Of a stretch of 64,000 bases of DNA, positions 47,583 to 58,713 are shown in pieces (the first letter of the stretch is position 1; every line of letters begins with the position of its first letter). A model generated the notes under the pieces. The model saw nothing but the letters and a program-made list of their open reading frames with translations, made no database searches and was not told the DNA's origin. The DNA comes from Lonicera japonica (lineage: Eukaryota > Streptophyta > Magnoliopsida > Dipsacales > Caprifoliaceae): the NCBI GenBank assembly GCA_021464415.1, contig CM038467.1, forward strand, positions 51,689,309 to 51,753,308. Direction: 5' to 3'. The translations under genes were made by a program, and so were the position numbers.

Positions 47583-48811
47583 GTGTCTTCCTTTTGTACT
47601 GATTCTGACTTAGTCTTTCTTAAGGCTCGGGATGCCTTAGTTTCTTCCAAGAGTAGCTTAAACTTTGGTGTCTTTAGTCCTTTGACTTCGTGGGGTTTTC
47701 GACCCGTAGACTTCTCTTTCTTATTAAGGGCCTTGGTTTTCTAGAGTCCTGCAGACCATCTTTTTCTCTTTGATTTAGATGAACTTTGTCTCACTTTTGA
47801 GGAGTTCTATTGGCTTCTTCGTTCTGATACCCGTTCACCAATGGCTGTTCTAATAGAGGATATCAGTCCTTGAGACATGCTGATTATACAATTATTGATT
47901 CCCCTAGTGGCTTGTGATGGTTTCATTACTGGTGGACTACTTGATCTTCATAAGATGCTAAATTTATTTCATCATTACGAGGATAAAACATCGTATAGCG
48001 GAGCGGCCGCTTTGATTTGTCTTATTTTTGATATGCTGCTGGTGATGAGCTCTACTCGGGTTGATCCAATCATTCTGGGTATGATACACCAGGTCAGGAA
48101 CGGAGAATCCTTAGTGCCAATTATCCTAGTAAAAATACTAAACGGCTTAGATGCTTTGAGGGCTGGGTCTTCGGTCTTCCTCAGGGGGAGTCCACGGCTC
48201 TTATACATATGGTTATTGGAGCGATTATGTTCTGTGGGTTTCAGTGGAGTGCAACTAGACAACCTCACTTATTGCTTTCATAGGCCTCTTTTTGGTGCTT
48301 TGACTATGGCTTCCTCTGATTGGACTGTATGGTTTTCTAAGAACTTTCGATCCATTTAATGGAATATACCTTGGTGGAAGCTTAGATCAATGGTCGTTGG
48401 AGTTGGTGGGCATAATTATGTTCGAATCAGTGGTCTCTGGTTTACCTCATTTTACTTCCCCGAACAACTTTTTCGGCAATTCAACATTCCCCAGGACCTC
48501 CCACTTGGCTTAAATAACTTTTTCACAGAGCTTAAGTTCTTTACTCCTCATGTTTCTCTAACCCTTGTACGACTGTGGCATGGTCGGTTAACTCGGCAGT
48601 TCAATCATGCTTATTTTGGTATAACCCGGCCCCCTGGGCTGACATTATCCATTCTCGTTGGCAATTGTTGGCAGAAGAATTGATCAATGATCCTTACCAG
48701 ATGGAGTGGATTCGGTTCATGAATTGCAATCCGACTGAAGAAAGTATTATCTCGGCCTATCAAATCTTGGATGAGGCGCGCATTGAGTTGGTTACAGAGG
48801 ATATTATCTGA
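47583..48811 (+). pseudogene. Plant-mobile-domain/DUF7745-like antisense ORF
   Basis: About 410 codons in one frame with stops at 47742-47744, 47871-47873 and 48357-48359 and a frameshift between about 48580 and 48640. The start is probably lost: the frame is open from GTG at 47583. The opening LFLFDLDELCLTFEEFYWLL and later FYFPEQLFRQFNIPQDLPLG recall proteins annotated as plant mobile domain or DUF7745, which occur in retrotransposons and host genomes. The last part, MEWIRFMNCNPTEESII, lies in a second frame. It is antisense to the neighbouring Tat-type pol and directly downstream of it. Family recalled by eye, so moderate confidence only. Confidence 0.5.
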
Positions 48812-49054
48812 TTGTCTCCTATGATTTAAGTACTTTAACAGCTCCCTTATAACTCCTGGTGTTCTGAATCACCGCTGAATAAAATAAGATACTGCTTTGC
48901 CTCTATGTTACTAAAAGTTTTTCTTTTATAATAATAAACCTAACCTGAAGTCACTTCTCAAGTTGCCTATGTTCCTCATTGAGTTTCTGTTTTATTAAAC
49001 AAAGTAATAGGTTTGGGCTCGGGTTTACTTAGTTCGCATTTATACATGCGTGAT

Positions 49055-51408
49055 TCATTGATAATATTTCGTCAGGTAATCTAGGTTGACTGGCGAGTGT
49101 AACAATTGCCCATTCAAGTCTATGAGGATAGCGACTCCTCCCATATGAATTTCTTTGACTATATACGACCCAGTCCACTTTTGTTCCGAATTTTTTCCTT
49201 GGATCCCTAGAGGGCTCCTAAATCTTTTTCAGCACGATGTCGTTCTCATAGATGCCCCAATTTTTCACTTTTTGGTTGAAGACTTGAGTGATCATTTTCT
49301 GGTACCCTTGATGATGATACACGGCCTTCAATCGTTTCTTGTCTAATATAGCTAGCTCATTTTAGTAGCCCTGGACCCATTCTAACTCAGTGACTTGGTT
49401 CTCCAATATTACTCTGAGGGATAGGATCTCCAACTCGACTGGGAGGGCACCTTCCATCCCTTAAGTAAGAGAAAATGGTGTAGCCTTGGGAGAGGCTCTT
49501 TTAGTGGTACGATCCCCTACAATGCAAATGGTAGCTTCTTTGGCCAATCTCAGTAAGTGTCAGACATTTTGCTTAATATATTTTTCATATTCTTGTTGGT
49601 GACCTCAACTGCTCCATTAGTTTGTGATATGTACGAAGATGACATGTGTCTAGTGATGCCATATTCTTCCATGATAGCGTTGGCTTATCCTTCGAAATGA
49701 GTGCCGTTATATGAAACTATTTTATGGGGAACCCCATAGTGGCAAATGATGTTTCTTTGAGTAAATTAAGTTACTTTCCTGGCATCCAAGACCTGAAAAG
49801 ATTCTACTTCTACCCATTTGGTGAAATAGTCGATGGATACTAGTATGAATTCGTGGCCATTATTTACTTTGGGCGATATCTTTTTGATAATGTCGATTCC
49901 CCATGTTGCGAAGGGCTATGGAGCAGTCATATTGTATAACTCTTTTGGAGGAAGTTTTTGAGACTTGGCATAGATTTGGCATTTATGGCAGCGGCAGACA
50001 TGACTATTGCAATCAGTTTGGAGAGTAGACCAATAAGACCCTTGTTTGATGATCTTGCGGGTAATGTGTGATCGCTCATGTGAGGCCCACAATCTACCCC
50101 ATGGATCTGATCCATCATTTTGACTGATTCTTCTTCGGTGAGACATTAGAGATGAGTTTCGTCATAATTTATTTTGTATAGCCTCCCGGCGCAAAGTATA
50201 AATTTTGACGCGAGCCTTCTAAGCATTACACATGTCTTATTTTCTGCCTGTTCAGGATACTAATAGTTCTTCGGTAGATTCCAAACATCATAAAACTAGA
50301 GAGGGGTGTCCAGGTCTTTTCTTTCTCAAGTTCGATGGTCAAGCAATGAGCTGGGGTATATCTCTTCTCTACAGTGAGGATAATTTCTTTCATCCCTTCG
50401 GGGATATCTATCATCGATGCTAAAGTGGCCAGTGCATCAGTAAATCTATTATGTGATTGGAGAATGTAGTATAATTTTGAATGTTCGAATTTTTCTGCAA
50501 TGTCTTCCAATTTGGTAAGGTATGGAACCAATTTATCATCCCTTATCTTCCATTCTTTCAAAATTTGATGTACCACCAGTGCTGAATCTCCGTAAACCTG
50601 TATTCTTTTTATCCCCTTTTGAAGGGTGATTTTTAGACCGACGATGCATGCTTCATATTCAGCCATGTTGTTAGTGCAGGAGAAGTCCAGACGATAGAAA
50701 ATTGGGTGAGTTTGATCTGGCGATATTAACAGAATGCTTATCCTATTTTCATTTCGATTAGTAGCCCTATCGAAGTATATTTTTTAATCTTTATCAGCCT
50801 CGAGATTCATGATGGCTTCATCTGAAAACTCGGCCTCTTCCACCATATCACCCAATATTGGGTTGTTAGCCAAGTAATCAGCAATGATCTTGCCTTTTAC
50901 CTTTCTTTGGTCATGTATGTGATATCGAGCTCAGAGAGCAAGCATAACCATTTTACCATACGGTTCGAGAGAGATGGCTTCTCGAAAAGGTATAATCATT
51001 TTACCATACGGTTCGAGAAAGACCAACATATGGTGATGAAACTTATGTGTTACCAAAACGAGAACGGTGCAAGATTTCTCTAATAAAGTTAGTTTAACTC
51101 GAACGGGGATAAATTCTTGCTAACATAGTAGATCGCTTGTTCTTTTCGTGTGTCGGCCAGATGTTAGGCTAGCATAGTCCCTACATCCATATCTATAACT
51201 GTAAGGTATAAAATCAATGGTAACCCTGGTTGGGGTGTGTCAATATCCTTGATTTTTTCAAACGCTTCTTGACATTGATCGTCCCATTCTCTTGATGACG
51301 ATTTTTTCAAGTGTTTGAAGATGAGTTCACACATTTAGGTAAGTTGAGAGATTAATCTACTGATGTATTACAAATTACCCAATAATCCATGGACTTCTTT
51401 CTCCGTAC
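49055..51408 (-). pseudogene. Tat-type Ty3/gypsy pol remnant
   Basis: Minus-strand order: end of reverse transcriptase (TEKEVHGLLGNL, CQEAFEKIKD), degenerate RNase H, a second RNase H with NNMAEYEACIVGL typical of the Tat lineage, integrase zinc region (CNSHVCRCHKCQIYAKS), integrase core (QTNGAVEVTNKNMKNILSKM) and C-terminal domain ending SPVNLDYLTKYYQ at the stop 49055-49057. Many stops and frameshifts. The upstream part (gag, protease, most of RT) is cut off where the copia LTR begins at 51409. Confidence 0.85.
50944..51030. repeat. Short tandem duplication in Tat-type pol
   Basis: 'cattttaccatacggttcga' occurs at about 50949 and 50998, 49 bp apart. It is a local duplication inside the pol remnant. 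Confidence 0.8.
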
Positions 51409-53324
51409 AAGACAAGAAGATCAATCTCATCACTCACAAGCTAGCAATGCATTTCATAAAGCACAAAAGATCAATGATCATATGCTAAAGCTTCAAGGGA
51501 AAAGCTTCAAGTGAAGAATCAATTTGAAGAAACAAATCGAAGCATTCGAAGACTCACCTATTCGGTAATTGAGTGTTTGCTTAGGATTAATGTAAAGTTT
51601 CTTAATTGATTGATTATATAGCTCAAACATAAACTTGCATCATTGTTAGATTGATCAAAACCAAGTTTGAATCAAAATCATTTCAAAACATCATTCTTAT
51701 AAAAACCGGTTTTGAAATAAATTCATATTAATTTTAAATGATCATATTTTAAGTTATAATAAAAATAGGTATCTTAGAAATATATCTTTGAGGTTCAAAA
51801 ATCATTAGAATTTTATTTGGAACTAAATTGTTAAATTGCAAAAATATTTTTATTTTACATTTAAAATTCGCTCAATTTTTACTCAGTTTTGATCTAACGG
51901 TAATATGGAGGCCTTCTCGGATTCCGATCATTTTGAAATTTTTAGAGTAGTTAGGCAACATCTCCTGGAAATTTTGACTAAAATTTGAGCATGATCTAAC
52001 GGTTAAATTGGGAGAAATTAACAAAACAAATTTGAATTTTTTTGTCAAAACTAGCTGTTGGAACTTTGACAAATGTGCAATTTTGATCCATTAATTAATT
52101 AATCCACTACAAACGGCTATATCTCTTTTGGGACTATATATTGGACCTCCTAGACACATTTTGACAAGCTTGAACACTTCTACAAATATATTTTTCATCT
52201 ATCCAAAGTCAAGCTATTTTATTGATCATTCATATTTATCATTTGAGCTATCTATTTGATCAATCAAGCAAACTCTCGTGTGAGCTTCATATTGTATCTT
52301 ATACACACTTAGATAGAGTTGTTAATTGGTGTGAGTCACCAAACAATTGTATTAGACAATTTATGAGAGGTAAATCTCATAAGATAGATAAGAAGGTAAA
52401 TTCTTGTTGAGTGAAATTGTGAGAGGTAAATCTCATAGTTAGCAAGAGGGATTCTTGTGGGAATATTGTGGTCAAGCAATATTTGTAAAGAGTGTAGTGA
52501 GAAGAATTACACTTGTAAAGGTTTGATCTTCACCCGGAAGGAGATCGGTTTTAGTGGAAGTTCTCGGGGGAACTAACCGAGTGCGGAGTAGGGGTTTCCA
52601 AGCCGAACCGTGTGGACAAAAAATCTTGACTTCAATTGGTTCAATCTTTCTTACTCAATCTCTTTATTTATTTGTTATATTAATTGATTGAAGTTGCTTA
52701 TATTATTGCTTATTCTTGGGATTGATTATTTAATTGATTGTTTTCCTTGATAAACTTATTTAACTAAGTTGCTTTGCTTAAATATTTTAAAAACGTTTTA
52801 ATTCCGCATTAAGTTTTTAAAACCCTATTCACCCCCGTGAGAGGTAAATCTCATAGGAAAAACAAGAAGGTAAATTCTTGTTTAGAAATTGTGAAAGGTA
52901 AATTTCACAAGGTTAGCAAGACGGTATCTTGTGAGAGTATTGTGGTGTAGCAATACTTGTAGAGTGTGTGAGACAACACTTGTAGAGGTTTGATCTTCAC
53001 CCGGAAGGAGATTGATTTTAGTGGAAATTCTCGGGGAACTAACCGAGCGCGGAAGTAGGGGGAACAAGCCGAACCGTGTGGACAAAAAATCTTGGACTTT
53101 GATTGGTTTAATCTTTCTAACTCAATCTCTTTATTATTGATTGTTTAAATTGTTTGAGATTGCTTATTTATTTGCTCTTGTGCTTGATTGTTTATTTGCT
53201 TACATTCCTTGATAAATTTGTTTAGTAAATTGTTTTACTTAAACATTTTCGAAAAGATTTTTAAATTCCGCATTTAGTTTCGAAAACCCTATTCACCCCC
53301 CTCTAGGGTATTTTCCGACCTACA
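51409..53324 (+). repeat. Chimeric 5' LTR of the gag-only element
   Basis: 51409 to about 52040 is nearly identical to 55061 to about 55700, so the first 236 bp of the LTR are missing. About 52041-52836 is clearly diverged. At 52837 the sequence jumps back and 52837-53324 again matches 56022-56509 with no length change. About 460 bp of LTR 3' part is therefore present twice, in two variants. Confidence 0.85.
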
Positions 53325-53326
53325 AT

Positions 53327-53338
53327 TGGTATCAGAGG
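53327..53338 (+). other. Primer binding site (tRNA-iMet type)
   Basis: TGGTATCAGAGG lies two bases after the LTR end CCTACA, as in most copia elements. Confidence 0.9.
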
Positions 53339-53380
53339 TTGTACTCTTGTTTTGATTTAACAATTTTAGAGTTTACGATC

Positions 53381-54484
53381 ATGTCATATTATCAAGGAAC
53401 CAGCCTTTCCGAAGGTGCTTCTACTTATAGACCACCATTGTTTGATGGCATAAACTATAGCTATTGGAAAAATAGAATGTGTACATTTTTACAAGCTAAT
53501 GATTTTGAACAATGGAAGGTTACACTTATTGGACCTTATGAAATTACAAAAACCGACGAAATGGGAAATGTTATTCCCAAGTCTATATCCGAATACAATG
53601 AGCATGATATTAGAAAAATTCAATTCAATGCTAAAGCTTTAAATTCATTACATTGTGCTTTGACTATGGATGAATACAACAAAACCTCTAGTTGCAAAAC
53701 GGCAAAAGAGATTTGGGATAAGCTTGAGGTTACCTATGAAGGAACCTCACAAGTGAAGGAGGACAATATTAATATTCTTGTCCATGATTATGAATTATTT
53801 AAAATGGAGCCTAACGAATCACTTGCTTCCATGTATAGTCGATTTTCTATTCTCACTAACGCTTTGGACCTTCTTGGCAAGGTTTACTCTAATAAAGAGA
53901 AAATTCGAAAAATTCTTAGGATTCTTCCAACGAAATGGAGACCTAAGGTGACGTCAATTCAAGAAGCTAAGAATCTCAAAACTCTTAGCATGGATAAGCT
54001 CTTGGGTTCTCTTAAAACCCATGAGAAGGAGTTGCAAAGAGAAGAAGGAGGAGAGAAAGTAAATCCAATGATAATATGGTATCATAGCTCAACTAAAAGA
54101 GATGGAGACATGGCACTTCTCTCTAGAAAATTTGAGAAATTCCTAGCAAAGAAGAAGTACTCCCAAGGGAAGATCGACAACAATCCCTCATCCTCAAATA
54201 ATGATAGATCAACTCATCCTAAAGTTGATAATGAGGAAAGGAAGTGCTTTCATTGTCAAAAATTGGGACATTACAAATCAAATTGTCCGGTTAGAAAAGA
54301 GGAGAAAAGAGAGAAGAAAGCAAAGAGGGAAGAGCTATACAAAAGATTAAAAGATGCTCTTAAAGGGCATACAAGTGAATCGGATGAAGACGAATCCGAT
54401 ATCGAGTCGAGCGATGAGGAGGTGGCACACCTTTGCCTTATGGCAAAAGATGGAGAGGCATACACACCTTGGCCTCATAGATGA
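53381..54484 (+). CDS. Copia-type gag polyprotein
   Basis: Open frame of 367 residues starting MSYYQGTSLSEG. The ATG at 53381 is the first after the primer site; the frame is open a further 14 codons upstream without ATG. Residues about 20-35 (FDGINYSYWKNRM) and 110-150 (TAKEIWDKLEVTYEG, VKEDNINILVHDYELF) are the capsid-like part of copia gag. Near residue 300 is a CCHC zinc knuckle, C-FH-C-QKLG-H-YKSN-C. A basic stretch and an acidic tail (SESDEDESDIESSDEE) follow, and the protein ends AYTPWPHR. Such proteins form the virus-like particle and bind the element RNA. No stop or frameshift, unlike all other element genes here, so this may be a young copy. Confidence 0.85.
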   Translation: MSYYQGTSLSEGASTYRPPLFDGINYSYWKNRMCTFLQANDFEQWKVTLIGPYEITKTDEMGNVIPKSISEYNEHDIRKIQFNAKALNSLHCALTMDEYNKTSSCKTAKEIWDKLEVTYEGTSQVKEDNINILVHDYELFKMEPNESLASMYSRFSILTNALDLLGKVYSNKEKIRKILRILPTKWRPKVTSIQEAKNLKTLSMDKLLGSLKTHEKELQREEGGEKVNPMIIWYHSSTKRDGDMALLSRKFEKFLAKKKYSQGKIDNNPSSSNNDRSTHPKVDNEERKCFHCQKLGHYKSNCPVRKEEKREKKAKREELYKRLKDALKGHTSESDEDESDIESSDEEVAHLCLMAKDGEAYTPWPHR

Positions 54485-54810
54485 AGCACTCTTGGAGTTA
54501 CCATTTTCTCTCCGTGGCCTTGATCCCTTTTTGATGTTGCCATAGGGGGAGAAAATGTGTGTTGGTGACAATCAATGTTGGTAAGACCATTAATTGTTTT
54601 ATGTCTTTAACATTGATAATTGTTTTCTTTTGAAAACCTTATTTGAGATCAAAATTGTTTTATTAATTTTTAAAACTATCTCAAATATTCGCAATGCTTT
54701 TAATAATCTTTTATTTTATTTATGCATAAATTGAGGGGGAGCATATTTCAATTATTCATATGCTATTTATGCTTGTTATTGAAAACACACATTAATTTAT
54801 TGTCATCATC
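54485..54810 (+). other. Gag-to-PPT region of the gag-only element
   Basis: Non-coding, with two extra purine-rich words ('ataggggga' near 54542 and 'attgagggggagc' near 54731) resembling the true polypurine tract. The pol genes of a full-length relative would lie here, so a large deletion is likely. Confidence 0.6.
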
Positions 54811-54823
54811 AAAAAGGGGGAGA
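54811..54823 (+). other. Polypurine tract
   Basis: AAAAAGGGGGAGA directly before the 3' LTR start TGTTGACC. Confidence 0.9.
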
Positions 54824-54824
54824 T

Positions 54825-56509
54825 TGTTGACCTTGAAGGTCTTAATCTTATTTTGATAATAGCAATAAATCAATCATGTGTAATTTAACATGTTCTTGAT
54901 ATAAGATTATAGATTTCTTATTTGGAAAATCAAGAATAGCATGATTGCTCAAAGGAAGTTTGAGAAGGATCATTCAATCAATATCCGATCAAGTCAACGA
55001 AGCATTGGACTAAAACCAATCTATCTGAATCAAGATCATTCTTCTACAAGCGTTGGACAAGACAAGAAGATCAATCTCATCACTCACAAGCTAGCAATGC
55101 ATTTCATGAAGCACAAAAGATCAATGATCATATGCTAAAGCCTCAAGGGAAAAGCTTCAAGTGAAGAATCAATTTGAAGAAACAAATCGAAGCATTCGAA
55201 GACTCACCTATTCGGTAATTGAGTGTTTGCTTAGGATTAATGTAAAGTTTCTTAATTGATTGATTATATAGCTCAAACATAAACTTGCATCATTGTTAGA
55301 TTGATCAAAACCAAGTTTGAATCAAAATCATTTCAAAACATCATTCTTATAAAAACCGGTTTTGAAATAAATTCATATTAATTTTAAATGATCATATTTT
55401 AAGTTATAATAAAAATAGGTATCTTAGAAATATATCTTTGAGGTTCAAAAATCATTAGAATTTTATTTGGAACTAAATTGTTAAATTGCAAAAATATTTT
55501 TATTTTACATTTAAAATTCGCTCAATTTTTACCCATTTTTGATCTAACGGTAATATGGAGGCCTTCTCGAATTCCGATCATTTTGAAATTTTTACAGTAG
55601 TTAGGAAACATCTCCTGGAAATTTTGAATAAAATTTGAGAATGATCCAACGGTCTAATTGGGAGAAATTAACAAAACAATTTTGAATTTTTTTGTCAAAA
55701 CTAGCTGTTGGAAAGTTTGAAAATGTATACCTTGGAGACAAAACCTCTCTTAATCATCCCCAACGGCCATATGATTTTGTAAGCTATAAATATGATGTCT
55801 TAGACATGTTTTAACACACTTGAATCATTCTACAAACTTATTTTACATATACACAAAGTTATTCAAGTATTCAATTCATTTTATTGATCATATTCTTCAT
55901 TTTTGAGCTATATACTTTGATCAATCTTGATAACTCTAGTGTGAACTTCAATTGTATTCTTTTAAACACTTGAGAGTTATTGTAAATTGGTGTGAATCAC
56001 CAAACAATTTAGTATTCAATTGGGAGAGGTAAATCTCATAGGAAAAACAAGAAGGTAAATTCTTGTTTAGAAATTGTGAACGGTAAATTTCACAAGGTTA
56101 GCAAGACGGTATCTTGTGAGAGTATTGTGGTGTAGCAATACTTGTAGAGTGTGTGAGACAACACTTGTAGAGGTTTGATCTTCACCCGGAAGGAGATTGA
56201 TTTTAGTGGAAATTCTCGGGGAACTAACCGAGCGCGGAAGTAGGGGGAACAAGCCGAACCGTGTGAACAAAAAATCTTGAACTTTGATTGGTTTAATCTT
56301 TCTAACTCAATCTCTTTATTATTGATTGTTTAAATTGTTTGAGATTGCTTATTTATTTGCTCTTGTGCTTGATTGTTTATTTACTTACATTCCTTGATAA
56401 ATTTGTTTAGTAAATTGTTTTACTTAAACATTTTCGAAAAGATTTTTAAATTCCGCATTTAGTTTCGAAAACCCTATTCACCCCCCTCTAGGGTATTTTC
56501 CGACCTACA
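54825..56509 (+). repeat. 3' LTR of the gag-only element
   Basis: 1,685 bp, TGTTGACCTTGAAGG... to ...TTCCGACCTACA, the complete LTR of the family. The solo LTR at 43754-45381 is a more distant member. Confidence 0.9.
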
Positions 56510-56567
56510 ACTATAAATACACTTGCACTAGGGTATTTTCCGACCTACAACTATAAATACACTTGCA
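56488..56567. repeat. 40-bp duplication spanning the LTR end
   Basis: A 40-bp unit (last 22 bases of the LTR, 'ctagggtattttccgaccta' + 'ca', plus 18 flanking bases 'actataaatacacttgca') occurs twice in a row: 56488-56527 and 56528-56567. Confidence 0.9.
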
Positions 56568-57581
56568 CTGATATCATTTGAAGTATCAGTCTGCTCTAGG
56601 ACTTTGAGAATAGTGCTATAAAATAGTATTCTATTATTTTCAAGGTTCTTAAGTATTTTTTTGTCTCAGGCCGGCTTTGATTTTTTATTTGTCTTTATTT
56701 TATCAATTATAATTGATCAATTGCCTTCAAAAGTTGCTGTTTATCTCAAAATTAGTCCAGATTTCATATTTAAACCCCGTTTTCAAAACCAAAGGTGTAG
56801 AACGAGCTATAAACCATTTTTAAACATATTTTTATCAGTTAATTTTACAAAATCTCGGTTTTACCCGTCTCGATCCACAAAGGAATCAATACATGTTCGT
56901 ACCCGATTTAATCTATAAATCGTGGTGCTTATTTAAATATCCAATATGAGAGTACTGGATTCGTCAATACCAGTTTAAATTATTACTTTGGTACATTATT
57001 GACGAACGAATCTCGAGGATTGCCGGATATAAAATTTTAAATCGAATTAGCTTCCGAAAAGCCTTAAATCTTTTCAAAAGCACTTGTTTTACTATCTATC
57101 ATTATAAAGATCATATTTTCAAATCACACATACACACACACTGATTTCTGAAATCAAGGGGCAAAATACGAAGTACATGGTTTTCATTCCCACCCCAAAA
57201 TCCCGTTTTCCTAAAATTATGGATCGATACGCGATAACATCAATAAGCATGCAAATGTTCGATTATAATTTCATGCATATCCTACTTAGAGACTGAGAGG
57301 GCGAATTGGGTGCCTAACACCTTCTCGATTCGTAACTTAGTCCCCGAACCTTCGAATCATCTAGTTTCGCATTAATTATGTTTAAGAGGTCGTTTAATCC
57401 ATAAATGTTCCTCTTTTACATAGACTTTTGTTTGTTTAGTAAAACAATCTGATGACTCTGATTGCTTTTGCAAACCGTCACCTTTTCTCATAATAAAACA
57501 TATCGTTTTCCAAAAATTCAACCAAGAAGCCGGAGGATTCGCTGCCAAAGGGGGCTGGCGTCGAAAGCGCAAGTTCTCGCA
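56510..57581 (+). mobile_element. Tat-type 5' LTR, start truncated
   Basis: The stretch ends ...TTCTCGCA directly before a Tat-type primer site. Its start is hidden by the copia insertion. It includes a TATA-like word 'actataaata' and the leader wording 'gtgcctaacaccttctcgat' common near the end of such LTRs. Confidence 0.6.
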
Positions 57582-57582
57582 T

Positions 57583-57600
57583 TGGCGACTCTGCTGGGGA
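57583..57600 (+). other. Tat/Ogre-type primer binding site
   Basis: TGGCGACTCTGCTGGGGA. This word, complementary to a tRNA-Arg 3' end by what I recall for Ogre, marks Tat-lineage elements. Confidence 0.75.
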
Positions 57601-58713
57601 TATTTATGAGGATTAGACTCTAAACAAGAGTATAATATGCATGGATAATCGTTCCTGTTTGCGTGCTTTTCTTTTCGGCCTTAGTTTTAGGATAACATAG
57701 ATGTGATTTAGGTGGATACCTTCCCTTTTTGTTTGTAATTATTTGTTTGAGGAAAATCTTTTTATAAATAAAACTTGAAAGCACTCAAACAAACCATAAA
57801 GCATTCATCATAACATACCTCTATAATCATTATTTTGCACGCACGTACTATCTTCATGCATTATTGCGAGTGCGAAATTACCCCATTCAACCAGAAAATA
57901 CTTCTTCGTCAGTAGGGAGTTGGCTCATCTGGGTCAACATAAACCAAAAGCTCTTATTTTCACTCTCCTTGGCCAAGTACCAACTGAGGTATATCAAGTG
58001 ACGAGAACACTCACGTACTCGGGACGTATATCAAAAGGTCCTTGCACGTACTCGCTCTTGGGGTATATAGCAAGACCTATCCAAATAGGAGGAGCCTAAA
58101 CCTTACCCATCAAACCACGCTTGCATATAGGATGCGTCAACTTAGTACACTTGAATTTTTGCATATTTTATTGACCGCTAGTCGTGAGATTAGTGAACAA
58201 AAAGCCTTGTCATACATACCAATACTTGGTTTGGTAAGTACGGCCAATGACTGTCCAACCCCTTCGTAGAAATTCCTCACTAACAACTATTAGTGAGAAT
58301 TTCCCTGTCACCATTTCCATGAAAAGCAACTCTAAGAAGAGAGAACTTCCCGATTTTTAAAAACTGTTTTCGAAAATGTTTTCCAAAAAAATGAGTCATT
58401 TTTCAAAATAAACTTTTCAAAAATTAATTTCCAAAAATTAGAATGTTATAAGGGCACGCAGGGAATTCATATTCCTCCCCCAAACCTATCTACAAGGCTC
58501 TCAGGTTGTTGCTTTCGGTCTTTTTTTGCCTAATCACCAAAAAGTGGTTTTTGATTTTATTTTCTCGTTGAGTCATAGTTTTCTGAGAATTATGCATCCC
58601 ATGGCAAAATATTTCTTTCTTGGTCAATCCCTGATTTGTTTCTCCCCATTCTTCACCATACTCAGATTATCTATCATACTAGACGACTCATAAATTCAAA
58701 TTCACCATCGATC
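57601..58713 (+). other. Tat-type leader
   Basis: Long non-coding leader between primer site and gag, as is usual in Tat elements. No gene seen. Confidence 0.6.

Larger units (their letters stand above)
51409..56509 (+). mobile_element. Gag-only copia element (TR-GAG layout)
   Basis: Order: truncated and chimeric 5' LTR (51409-53324), tRNA-iMet primer site, intact gag ORF (53381-54484), about 340 bp of non-coding DNA, polypurine tract and complete 3' LTR (54825-56509). No protease, integrase or reverse transcriptase is present, so mobility would need enzymes from another element. It cuts into the Tat-type pol on the left and a Tat-type LTR on the right. Confidence 0.85.
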
